Shown here: one piece after another, positions 1 through 10,815 of the stretch
Position numbering within the stretch: position 1 is the first letter of the stretch
Layout of the letters: every line of letters starts with the position of its first letter
Source of the DNA: Entophlyctis helioformis
Lineage: Eukaryota > Chytridiomycota > Chytridiomycetes > Chytridiales > Chytriomycetaceae
Length of the DNA: 64,000 nucleotides
Assembly: GCA_025526915.1 (NCBI GenBank)
Contig: JAHLKH010000136.1
Coordinates: 1 to 64,000, forward strand
Direction of reading: 5' to 3'
Translations under genes and position numbers: made by a program
Notes under the pieces: generated by a model
Database searches by the model: none
Told to the model about the DNA's origin: nothing
What the model saw: only the letters and a program-made list of their open reading frames with translations

Positions 1-2137
1 TGCACTTGCTGTTCTGACTTCCTCAAACAGGTCACTCTGTGTATGCTGCAAATATGCTGCATTTGCAATGACGCGACGCATCACTCTGTTGGCAGATGCA
101 GCAGGCGTGAGCGATAGATATGCCATACAGAACAGTGTTGACTTACGCAGCAAACAACAGAATGAATTGCTTGCACGACCATTGCTGCGTGTCTGGATGT
201 GCCAGCCATTCATCTAGCTGCTCACTGCATCGCATCATGGCATACTTGCTGGACCCATGCTGCAAAAACAATCGTATCTCTTTCCTGCCATACAGTGCCA
301 TTCAGTCATGTCAGTCTCCAGCGACACACACAACAGGCATCAACTGAGCAACCTTTGAATGCGCGACTCTTCAGCTGTGAGTGGTCTTCGCTTGCTGTTG
401 ATGCCTGGCTTGGATGGATTTGGAAACAATCGGACGCCTGATCCGCTCAAGAGATGGGTCAGCTGGATCGGGCAGCTGACCAAGATTGCTTGGTGCAACG
501 TCACTGAGCATCCAGGCATTCAATGTCCTGAGTGCCGTGACAAGCTGCTGTTGTTGGTCTTGTGTCAATGAGGCGACTGCCAGATCCAGAGACGGGACAT
601 CGAGACGGCTGTTGATTGTTGCATCATCCACAGACTGGCATGCGTCTTGCCATGCTTGCAAGGTGGCGCGGGCTACATCGGCTGCTATCTCTGAGACAGC
701 CCAAACATCGCATTAATGGTCTCACATGCCAGCTGCTCATGCAAACATCCAAGGCAGATCCATCCATTCTGCTCACCAGATGTGCTTGCATTTCGGACTT
801 CCTCACACAGGTCATTGTGTGTCTGCTGGAACGTTTTAGCATTGCCAATGACGCGATGAACCACTCTGTCGGCAGATGCAGCAGGCGTGAGTGACAGATA
901 TGCCGTGCATGACAATGTTGACTTACGTGGCAAACAACAGAATGAACTGCTTGCACGACCATTGCTGCGTGTCTGGATGTACCAGCCACTCATCTAGCTG
1001 CTCGCTGCATCGGAGCATGGCATACTTGTTGGGCCCATGCTGCAGTATCAGCTGTATCTCTTCCCTGCCATACAGTGCCATTCAGCCGTGTCAGTTTCCA
1101 GCGACACACACAACAAGCATCGTATGAGCAACCTTTGAATTCGCGATTCGTCCTCTGTGAGTGATCTTCGCTTGCCCGCTCTCCCTGGCTTGGATGGATT
1201 TGGAAACAATCGACGCCTGATCCGCTCAAGAGATGAGCCTGCTGGATCGGGCAGCTGGCCAAGATTCCTTGGTGCAACGTCACTGAGCATCCAGGCATTC
1301 GTCGTCCTGAGTGCCCTGACAAGCTGCTGATGTTGGTCCTGTGTCAACGAGGCGACTGTCAGATCCAGAGATGGAGACAGGCCGAGACGATCCAGTGATC
1401 TGGCTGTTTTGTCCGAAAATGGCATGCTTTGCAGTTGAAGCAAGACATCGTCTGTTGCTGTTGATGATGGCGAGCCTGTGCGTTGCTCGAGTGGCTCGGC
1501 TGTGCGTCTGCGAGTCTGGCGATGCTGATCAGACGATGCAAGCGAATAGCTGCTGTCTGTATCAAGTGGATCAGATGCAACCGATGTGGCCGCTGATGAG
1601 CGAGATCGCTTGGCAAGGCGGCTGGTGTGGACGGCATCTGGTGCGTCTGCATCGACAGCCATGCTGCGCTGTGCCATCAACAGCGGCTGTCCATCATGGC
1701 ATGCCTCGTGCTGCTGGACCATCGACAACGGTGGCTGTGTTGTGCTGCAAGCGGTCAGCCAGACAGCGCAGGCTGGACAGCAGAGGCAGGCCAGAGCGAC
1801 GGGCACACAGACTCACTCGGTGTCTGCACGAGGGGCTGGCTGCTCGGCAGCAACAGCAACAGCCTGGTTGAGGTTCCGGATGGCAGCAGTGTGCTCGTTG
1901 GACACTTCCGCCAGCTCAGTCACATACCGCGACAGGCTATCGTGCTCGTCGCTCAGCTGCCGGTGTGCCTCGGACAGCCGGTCGACCTTGTCGTGCAGTT
2001 GCCGCAGAAGCTCCTGTGATGCATGCAGTGTGAACCAGCCAGCCAGCCACTCTCTGCCACTCCCAGCCACGGCAGCCCGCCGCACTCACCGCCACATCCG
2101 CCAGTGTCGGCTGGCTGCCGTTCCCTCGCGTGCTCAT
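1..2137 (-). CDS. R1: cassette-repeat protein, unrecognised family, truncated by window edge
   Basis: I do not recognise this gene. It reads from an ATG at 2137 with exons 2137-2090, 2013-1817, 1744-1133, 1064-927, 865-777 and 690 onward; every junction is GT-AG and the phases match. Exon 2 encodes a heptad-rich coiled coil (ELLRQLHDKVDRLSEAHRQL and following). Exon 3 starts with a Ser/Arg-rich linker with basic NLS-like patches (AKRSRS, QTRRRT) and runs into the first repeat cassette (SLDLTVASLTQDQ, LPDPAGSSLERIRRRLFP). Exons 4 and 5 complete that cassette (RCSEQLDEWLVHPDTQQWSC, then VVHRVIGNAKTF). Exon 6 opens a second cassette, but one extra base near 432 shifts the frame and gives a stop at about 371. 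Downstream exons continue to position 1 in recognisable form. It is the reverse-oriented relative of R2 at 46 kb. Function unknown; nuclear location is only suggested by the basic patches. Confidence 0.6.
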
Positions 2138-2199
2138 TCGTGCTGCCGCTTGAGCGTGTTGCTGCGAGCCAAGCAAAACCCGCTTGCCATCCACAACAA

Positions 2200-3560
2200 T
2201 CCCAGATCGCGGCTGGTCAGCATCATCAGCGACCGGAACTCGGCCATGAACCCCTCCATCGACTGTGCTACCAACAAGCGTGATGGATCCTATCAACCAC
2301 CACATACGCTCTGCTCCTGACTGCAGCCTGGTTAGACAGCCGACCAACAAGTTCAAGGCATCGTGCCTGCTCGACACCTGTATGAAGTACTTCGAAACCG
2401 ACTTCACTCTTGAATGCAAGAGAGGACAAAACGATCCTATCCCGCATCGACTATGTATGACAAACCAGACTGCATTCGACCGAGCATTCACACCGTGGAC
2501 AGGCACCATCCTGGATGTGAACGGCGAGCACAAAACAATCGGTATCCAAGTCACCATGCCAGCACAGCGCAGAGGTGTGCGACATACACGCAAGGTTCTC
2601 TGTACACCAAGAGCCAACTGGCCAGAGGCTAAGACCGAGATGATCAGGATAGCGTGTCTTCTGACGACGATCTCACAAAGGTAGCTGCGACCATCGCAGG
2701 GATCTCTGATGAAGGGATGTCCATCCCTCCCAACCAGACTGCCGCTATGCTCCATGCACTCAACATCGCCATCAAGGACGCGATCATTGACCACATCCGC
2801 CACCGCCTGATTGACCCCAATGCCAACCATGGCGAACCCATGACCCGCTTGCCAACACAAGAGTGCCAACGCTCTCAGCAAGCACGTCAGTCTCCACATG
2901 CGACTGGCGATCCTCCTCAAGAAGCCCAATCAAACAGTCCCAGATCTGGCTATGAATCTGCTGCAAGACGACTGCAAAGAACGAGAGACGATGCTCCTCA
3001 TCCCTGCAGACGCAGAGACACCAACTTGTGACAGCCTGGTCACGATCCGAGAGAGTTGACCATCTCGGCAGACTATCCAGACGCGCGTTGGTAGAGATAG
3101 CCAGAGAAGGATCAGAGACGCCATGGCCACAACGAGCAGATCCTGAAAGACGAGGACAGGCGCATCCTTGGCCGCACCATGAGACCACCGGCTGAAAGGC
3201 TGGCTATCAACTACGTCAACACAGGCAATGAGATCGTCACCACAAAGGAAACGGTCCAGGATGCTGCTCACAGTTCTTCTCCAACATCGACTGCACAGGG
3301 CAGAGCGATAAGGACCCCTCATCGACCGCGTGAGACGCCATATGCATCCCATACCAGAGCATCGAGGACACCTGGTTCGCGTTGAAGACCAACATCATGT
3401 AACGGTGCTTGTGTCCCTCGTGCCGGCGCCACCATTTTCGAGTTGTGCAGATCGTGCTGAACGTGTTCAACCCAAAGCGCTCATTCCAAGCGTTCCACAA
3501 CGACCAGAATATCTGACGCACAAGCGCCACCAACTCAGACACCCTCGTCGTGCCTTCGTC
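2200..3560. mobile_element. Decayed mobile-element-like remnant
   Basis: There is no intact gene here. Broken reading frames on the + strand contain patches that resemble the end of a non-LTR retrotransposon endonuclease: a segment LLDTCMKYFETDF near 2370-2405 is followed, one frame away, by ILSRIDYV near 2436-2459, which recalls the SRIDYI motif of LINE endonucleases. Further right, near 3340-3390, a frame reading SIEDTWFALKTNIM could be a transposase-like fragment. Stops and frame changes occur every 50-100 codons. The identification rests on short motifs only and could be chance. Confidence 0.3.
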
Positions 3561-6500
3561 GTGCCCTCGCCCCGGCCGCTGCTCTGGCTGCTCCGGTCTC
3601 TCTCTCACGCACTCGCAGCGGCCCCAGCCCGCCCAGCCGCCAGACGCCGGCCAGCCGGCCCAAGTGGGTCGAGCCAACGGCGGAGGTTGCTGCTCCGTTC
3701 CACCGCCTCTGTTGCGAGCTTGAACCAGGGGGTAAGGAGACTCTGAATGCCTGCAAGCGAGTGCTGGCCTGCCCATCCACCATTGCCTTTTGTCCGCGTC
3801 TCGGTCGTGACCCGACCCGCACCGACCGCCCACAGCCAGCGCGACAAGCTCCGCAGTGCTCGGCTCGCTCGCTCGCTCGCAATTGCGGCGAATCACCGGG
3901 CAGGAATCATGTCTGGCTTCGCCCGACCCTTGCAGGCAGGCTGGCCGTCGGTCTGCCTCTCCAACCCGCCGACGGGTCCACGGCTGTCTGCTCGGCTGTG
4001 TGCCCACGACGGTCGTGTCGACGGGTACCTCCCCAGTCCAGACCTCCACAGACCAGACACGGCTGCGCGGTATTCAATACCACCCACGCTACCACCGTTG
4101 GTCTCTGCTCGGCCGGCCGGTAAGTGCTGCTTCCTGTTGGCCGCAGTGCCCCAAAGAGCATCCCGCCGCAAACGCCGACCCCGACACGGCCATTGCCGCC
4201 TGTGCCGATGCAGATGCCGAGTTGCCAACGCGCTGGGTCGCTTCACCCATGCAGATGAGCGCGAGACGCTCCAGTCTGCCTTGCGGTCGTGGCTGCTGCG
4301 GTGGTTCAAGCGAGACCACATCAGCTGGAAAGGCCAAGAAAGTGGCCAATCGCCCAACCAGCCGTTCGCGAAGCCGTTCGCGAAGCAGTTCGCGAAGCAG
4401 CACACAACCAGCAGCACACAAAGCAGCTCCCGAAGCCAGGCAGTTCGCAAAACTGAACGCAAAGCTGCAGGGCTTGCGGTCATTCTCTCCACTCTCTCCA
4501 CTCTCTCCACTCTCTGCGTTCGCCGTACTATCCAACGTTTATCCATAATACTTCGCCGTGCAACGCCATGACGCTCAAACAGTGACTGGATCTGTGAACG
4601 GCCAGTTGCTGTCTGCGCATCATGGCGATGCCGATTCCTCCGCATCTCCCCAATTGCCTCGGCTTTGCTGGCTCGCTGTCTCTGCATGCACGCTCACTCG
4701 CCTGTACGCGAGACGAACGCAGCCATGCGGACCAGAGCCGCCGATCTGCATCCCAATTCATTTTTGTTCCACGCGGGCTTGCAAAGCAGACGTGGATAAG
4801 GACCGGCTGCTCCTTTGCATCACCGCAGTGGCGAGACTATTGTTTGCAGATCTGCATCTCTCCACCGTGTTCTCTTCACCACACTCTTTCCACCGCGCTC
4901 TCTCGATCGCGCTCTCTCCCCACTGCCCTCTCTCCACCGCGTCGTCATCCTAACAGCCGAATTTTTCCACGACAGGGATCTGCATTCGGCCACAACCGTC
5001 CCCCACAAACAGCTGCTTTCCACCAGCTGCTCTCCACAATCTCCGATCACGACGCGCATGGTTGCTTGCAGGCGTGGGAGTGCGGGCCGATTTGACGCGA
5101 GCCTCCTGCCATTGCCGAGCATTTCATCTGCAATCCACGCGCGGACGTCACGTCACGTCCAGCCACGTCACGTCCAGCCACACCACGGCCACGCGCCTCT
5201 CAACGTCCTGCTCTCCCTGCCCTCCACGGCCGCCAGACCCACGCCACCGGAATCGACAACTCCTGACGCAGCAAATCGGAGTTGGCCATGAGCAGCACGA
5301 CAGCCAACTCCGCCTGCTGCCTATCCATGCCTCGCTTAGTCTGCCCCACCGATGCTCTCGACACAGCGGCTTGTGCGAGACGGGCATGCGAAAGCGCTTG
5401 GATATTGGCAACTGCCAGTTGACAGGCAGTGAAGCCGACGTATAAGCACCTCGGCAGAGAAGCAACTGCTTCGAGAGCCGACCTGCATGAGCAGAATGCT
5501 CGCCGTGGCTCTGGGTCGAGACGCCACAGATGCCACAGATACGCCAGAAGCCGCCGACGCCCAATGCGCATCCACCAGCCAGCACACGAGCGATAGAGCA
5601 ACACCAGCAACAACGGCGAGCGGGACGGGCCGCAGTCTACACAGGCCGACTGCCGCTTCTGTCCTGACGGCCATGGCCAAGATGGACACGACAGACGGCC
5701 GCTGCATGCGTACCGACTCGCCCCACCAATGCTGCGCTGCTCCTGCGCTGCTCCTGCGCTGCTCCGCGCTGCTCCTGCGTGCTCCTGCGCTGTCCTCGCG
5801 CCCTCCAGCCTCCGCCTTGCTGACATTCAGCCTCACGCATTCACGCACCAACGCATCAGCAGCGCTCTCTGGTCGAGCTGTTTGGCTGCTCTCACGGCCT
5901 GCATCTGCAGCAGCAGCAGCAGTAGCAGCAGCGTCTTGCGGCGGTGCTGCTCCAGTATGCGCTGCAGTCGCACGCATATCTGCCTGCGTGACCGTGAGCA
6001 GCTCCAAAAGCACGGACCCGGCCTGCCTGCCCCCAATTCTTGGCTCGGCAGCAGCAGCAGCCAATACAGCGAGCCAGAATATTGGCAAGACGACGGAATT
6101 GGAAAACACCTCTCGAGACGCCCGTCAACGGCGCACCCGCCAAACAGCACGGCCCAGACCCAGATGCTCAGAGTGGGATGCCATATCCACCGTGTCTTGC
6201 CTGGCGTCGACCTAGACTTGTGGTCTCTGCATTTCCCGCATCGAGCGAGTAGAGAGCGTGCAGGGCCTGTCAGCCAGCTCTCCGACGCGCCAGACGCATC
6301 TCAGACGCCTCTCTGACGCCTCACAGACGTCCAAACAAACGTGGTGACAAACGTGGAGACAAAAGCAAACGCCAGGGGCAAAGAGCAGCCGGCATGAGAT
6401 GAGATGTGATGAAACGAATGGGATGTGATGTAATGAATGCGTTGTAATGTGACGTGATACAATGTGTTTAGATGCGACGTCATTTGTTTAAACGGCCATA

Positions 6501-6990
6501 CCCGCCGCGTTTGTACGCCTCGCAGCGTGACGACACGTTTATACTGTACCAGACGCGGCAATATGCAACGCACGCCTTGGCGACGTCCGGGAGAAGGCGT
6601 CCTGCTGCTGAATACATTGGATCCACGCGAGATCCGTGTCTTGCCCTGACCCACCTAACACGATCGCTGTGATCGCCGTGATCGTGCTGGCCGTGCTGGC
6701 CGTGCTGGCCGTGTGGTGGCCTTTGTGAGTACTGTGCGCACACAATCACCATCGCCCTCTTCGCCAACATCCAGCTGCTCTCTGTTCAGTTGGCGATCGC
6801 TGGCTTGCTCAGCGCTGTGGATCGCACAGCCCCCGATTGACACCTATTGAGTCATCTCCGCTTCCGATCCTCTTGGATGAGCCCAAAAAAAGGAGGAGGT
6901 TCTGCTTTTGGTGCTTGGCCGTCTGGCCAGTGCTTGGCTGTCTTAACCAAAACGCTCAAAAAGACGCCGCTTGTCCTCAAACAGCTCACC
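3560..6990. other. Region without a supportable gene
   Basis: Long open frames occur on both strands, as expected for GC-rich DNA, but none shows splice structure, a recognisable domain or non-random composition. The stretch holds only simple local repeats: a CTCTCCA tandem near 4490-4515, a CACGTC/CCAG tandem near 5150-5190, a GCTGCTCCTGC tandem near 5735-5790, an AT-richer ATGTGATG-type stretch near 6400-6480, and three copies of a 9-base CCGTGCTGG unit near 6685-6712. Confidence 0.5.
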
Positions 6991-6998
6991 ATCGATCC

Positions 6999-9077
6999 AT
7001 GAGTGCACCTTCCGACTGCGCTGTTCTGGCCCAGTTGGCCCCGTCCGTCTTTGCCAATGTCACCGACTGCTGCAAGTTTGCCAATACCGACCGTACTGCA
7101 GTCGAGTGCACCAACGGCAGAGTCACCACCTGTGAGTCGCCATCTTCACTGCTGTCTGCCTTCTTGGCACTCATCTGCGCCTCCTTGCTGACCACCGCTT
7201 GAACGCCACATGCTTGGCCGATCATTGCAGCTCACTCTATGGTGTCAAGCTTGCTGGCCCACTGCTCGAGTCGCTCGGATCGCTCACGGAGCTTGTCTCG
7301 CTGTGAGTTGCACTGGCCATCTCTGCTGTGGCAATCCACTCAACGACTCACCCTTCACCACACGAAATGCCGCTTGCAGCCAAGTTGCCTTTGGTTCCAT
7401 CAATAGCCCTATTCCCGAGTCTCTCGGCAGGCTTTCGAAGCTCAAGACATTGGTCTTGCAGAGCAACGATCTGACGGGCACAATCCCCAGCTCTCTTGGC
7501 GGCCTCGTTAGGCTCGAGAAGCTCGCCATCGCCAGCGACCAGCTGACGGGCAGCATCCCTGCCTCATTTGGCAGTCTGACTCAACTGACGTCTTTGAACC
7601 TCGTCGGTAACAAGCTGTCGGGTCCACTGCCAGCCATCTTTGGCAGCATGGCCACTCTTGAGCGTCTGTAAGTTGTGCCTGTGCACTGGCCACACTTGCA
7701 AGCAGCGAGATCTGCCGCTGACACGCATTATGGCGATGAGCAGGGATCTCCAGAGAAATGCACTCTCTGGCTCGCTCGATGTCCTCAAGCCCTTGACAAA
7801 CTTGAGCTACCTGTGAGTGCATCTGAGCAGCTGTCTGGACCATCTTTTTGCTGACCATCCAAGCAGCAACTTGGCCGGCAACCAGTTTACCTCTGATCTG
7901 TCAACACTGCCTGCTCTCCCAAAGCTGTCCAGTCTGTAAGTTGGGTGCATGCCACCGCCATGGCTGCGCATGTTGGTCGAAGCTGACAGCGGCATGCCTT
8001 GTCTGTGCAGCTTCATTTACTACAACAACTTTACTGGCACAGTTGGCGACCTGTTCAGATACACAAACCTGACAACCGTGTTAGTTGATGGATGCATCTC
8101 GGATCCATTGGCTGCATCGCTTGCATGACTGGCTGACATGCATGGCCCTGCCTGCCAAGTGTCGCCTCTGCAAACCGCATCTCAGGCAGCATCCCCGAAG
8201 CCATTGGTCGTCTTACAAACCTCGATTATCTGTAAGTGCACACCATTGCCATTGCATGTGGATCGTGCGATGCTGCATGACTGACTCACTGGCATGCAGC
8301 ATTCTGTCCGCGAATCAGCTGAATGGCTCAATTCCCGACTCTATCGGCCAGCTGCCTCTTATTGACCTGTAAGCTGTTGGTTTGGTTTCACGTTGCATCC
8401 ATGGCATCGCATTCACCTGATATTCTAACCACGTTGTTGGCGGAATGCAGCGACTTGGGCAACAACCAGCTGACTGGCCCCATCCCAGCATCTTTCAGAA
8501 ACCTGTCCAAGCTCAGACGCCTGTAAGTAATCAACAAGAGCGTCGGCCTTGCTATGTTCACATGCCGTTTACCAACCACTCTTGCTGGATGAATGCACAG
8601 GTCGCTCGAGAACAACCAGCTGTCAGGCAACGTGTCGGCAGCTTTGGATGGCAAGAGGCTCGAGATTCTGTAAGTCGCCGTCCCACTCTCGGCTTGATGG
8701 CAAGTGCCTCAATACTGACTCGCATCCCCACCGCAGGCGACTCTTTAACAACACCAAGCTTGAAGGCACCACCAACGTCATCATTGGAGTTTTTGGTGGC
8801 GACATGTGCGACACTCGCAACACAAGCATCACGTTCACGAGTGAGAAAGCCTCCGATCTGTGCATGAAAGGTACGCCACTCCATATTCGCCATTGCACAC
8901 CTGCGAACACGTCACAGTCACTGACACATTGTTACAGTTGAAATGTCGGTGATGTCGAAGCCCTTGCCGACAGGATACATCATCACGATTGTGCTCAGCA
9001 GTGTGGTCGCCATTGCAGCCGTTGTCTTGATTGTCGTGGTCTATCGCAACAAGGCCAAAAAGGCCGACGTGGTGTAA
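6999..9077 (+). CDS. Leucine-rich repeat membrane protein, 12 exons
   Basis: This encodes plant/fungal-type LRRs of the form LxxLxLxxNxLxGxIPxxxG. Exons: 6999-7131, 7231-7302, 7381-7667, 7744-7812, 7867-7935, 8011-8079, 8160-8231, 8300-8368, 8451-8522, 8601-8669, 8737-8870 and 8938-9077. Exon 1 has the Cys pair of an LRR N-terminal cap (TDCCKF). Exon 3 carries several repeats; exons 4-10 each carry about one repeat and are cut in phase 2 inside the same Leu codon. Exon 11 has a Cys-containing cap and exon 12 a single transmembrane helix (YIITIVLSSVVAIAAVVLIV) with a short basic tail, so the LRRs probably face outward or into a lumen. No kinase domain follows. The exon 1-2 phase does not match with the best donor (7132); donor 7136 (GTCGCC) would fix it. 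The frame is open upstream to 6837 and contains a hydrophobic stretch, so an upstream exon may supply a signal peptide. Confidence 0.75.
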
Positions 9078-9218
9078 GACGCGGTGCTTGTGGCATGCCA
9101 TGCCATTGCGATTCTCCATCTATCCAATATGCGGTCTTGCTTCTGCTGCTTTCAAGCACCGTTTGCAGGCACGCATCACTCATTGATTTCTACGAGTCTA
9201 CAATAAACTCAAGCGTCT

Positions 9219-9999
9219 GTGCTAGTACTACCAACCTTAGGCATGCCCATGGTCAGAAGAGGATTGCGTCGCATTCTCCAGCCACATGGCAATGCCATAC
9301 TGCTGAGCATCGACCATATCCATCAGATCCTGTTCCTTGGCCTTGACTTTGGAGTGCTTGCACAGATGCTGGATGGCATCGCAAATGCTCCGGTGCTCAA
9401 GTACTTTGACCCGTCGCTGGAAACGCACGTGTACACGGACGCATCCGAGTTTGCCATTGGTGGCTGGATTGGCCAGAAGCATGTCAAGGCGGACGGCACA
9501 GCCAAGATCCATCCGGTCTCGTTCTACTCGCGCAAGCTCAACAATGCGGAACGCAACTACCCGACCCACGAGTGCGAGATGCTGGCGATCGTGGACACTT
9601 GCGACAAGTACCGGCACTACCTGCTCAGCGTGCACTTCACCATCCACACCGACCATGCCTCGCTGCGCTGGATCTCGACGCAGCCCAAGCTGTCGTACTG
9701 CCAGGCTGGCTGGATCATGGAGCTGCAAGAGTTTGATGCTGTGGTCCAGTACATCCAGGGCGGTGAGAACCACCTTGCCGACATGCTGTCGCGCCATGTG
9801 ACTGTTGCTCCGCACTGTGCCCGCTGCCACTCGATGGTGGATGTGTCTGCCCTGACGACGGTCACCTCTGGCATCGCTGCTCACATCCGTCCGCTGCTGG
9901 CGGCCGACCCGTTCCTGCTCAACGTCGCTCGCTGGAAGGCCGATCCTGCTGATGCTGCTGCGCACGAGCGTCAGTTGGCAGCCAAGCTCGAGCTGGTGG
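9219..9999 (+). mobile_element. Ty3/gypsy retrotransposon fragment (RT end, RNase H)
   Basis: One open frame encodes the end of a Ty3/gypsy reverse transcriptase and its RNase H domain. Visible are the connection APVLKYFDPSLETHVYTDAS with the first catalytic Asp, SFYSRKLNNAERNYPTHECE with the catalytic Glu, FTIHTDHASLRWI with the second Asp, and QYIQGGENHLADMLSR typical of the RNase H end. No gag, protease, integrase or LTR is seen nearby, and the RT catalytic core (YxDD) is missing, so this is a truncated dead copy. The frame runs up to, and overlaps in the opposite direction, the stop codon of the RIB3-containing gene at 10001. Confidence 0.85.
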
Positions 10000-10000
10000 C

Positions 10001-10815
10001 TTACAGACCATGCTTCATTCTGTACTGCACGAGATCATGGATCGTGATCATGCGGAGACCAAACTTGTTGGAAAACGCGCGCAGGTCGTCGCGACGCGCC
10101 ATGCGGCCATCGTCCAAGACAATCTCGCAGATGGCGGCAACGGGCCGCTTGCCAGCCAGCCGGCACAGGTCGACGGACGCTTCCGTGTGTCCGACGCGCT
10201 TGAGCACGCCGCCAGGTACGGCGCGCAGCGGGAACACGTGGCCCGGCCGCGAGAACGCAGCGGGGACGGACGACGGGTCGGCCATGGCACGCACGGTCGC
10301 AGCACGGTCGGCCGCTGAGATGCCCGTGGTCGTACCCTGCTTCAAGTCGAGCGAGATGGTGTATGCCGTCTTGAACGAGTCGGTGTTGTTGGGGACCATG
10401 AGCGGGAGTTCGAGGCGGTCGAGGATGTCGCCGGATGCTGGTGCGCAGATGACGCCGCTCGTGTAGCGGATCATGAACGCGGCCTTTTCGGGCGTGAAGT
10501 CCTCGCCGGCAATGATGAGATCGCCCTCGTTCTCGCGGTCCTCGTTGTCCACGACAACAAGGAACTTGCCATTGCCTGGTTGATGCGGTGCCGGCAATGC
10601 ACGCGTGAGTGCCGGCCGTGCAAGAGAGCCGTCAAGCAAGCACAGGCACGGCGAGACTTACGGTAGTCTTCAAGGGCAGACTCGATCGAGTCGAATCCTG
10701 CCTCGGGAGCAATGTGGGTGGTCTGGGATGCCGATCCGTTGGCAACAACGGAAGGAACAGCAGAAGCAGCAGTGGATGCCGCAGGAGCGTTTTCGCGGTC
10801 GTAGTACCTTGACAT
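10001..10815 (-). CDS. RIB3: 3,4-dihydroxy-2-butanone-4-phosphate synthase domain (riboflavin synthesis)
   Basis: This is the C-terminal part of the fused gene and may also be a stand-alone product from the ATG at 10815 (exons 10815-10662 and 10575-10001, 242 residues, near the usual length of fungal Rib3). It converts ribulose 5-phosphate to 3,4-dihydroxy-2-butanone 4-phosphate plus formate, giving the four-carbon unit of riboflavin. Family motifs are intact: VVDNEDRENEGDLI with the acidic Mg2+-binding loop, TSGVICAP, the GHVFPLRA substrate loop, GHTEASVDLCRLAG, and the C-terminal DLRAFSNKFGLRMITIHDLV. The natural C-terminus seems present. The Met at 10815 follows directly on the amidohydrolase frame (NAFQAATMSRYYD), so it may be internal rather than a start. 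Confidence 0.9.

Noticed and set aside
3856..4548. Long open frame on the + strand
   Set aside because: Arg/Ser/Cys-rich composition, overlapping equally long frames on both strands, no splice signals in phase and no motif; typical of chance frames in GC-rich DNA.
5336..6215. Overlapping 240-257 codon frames on both strands
   Set aside because: Ala/Arg/Ser low complexity produced by GCTGCTCC and GCAGCAG repeats; no domain, no conserved intron structure.
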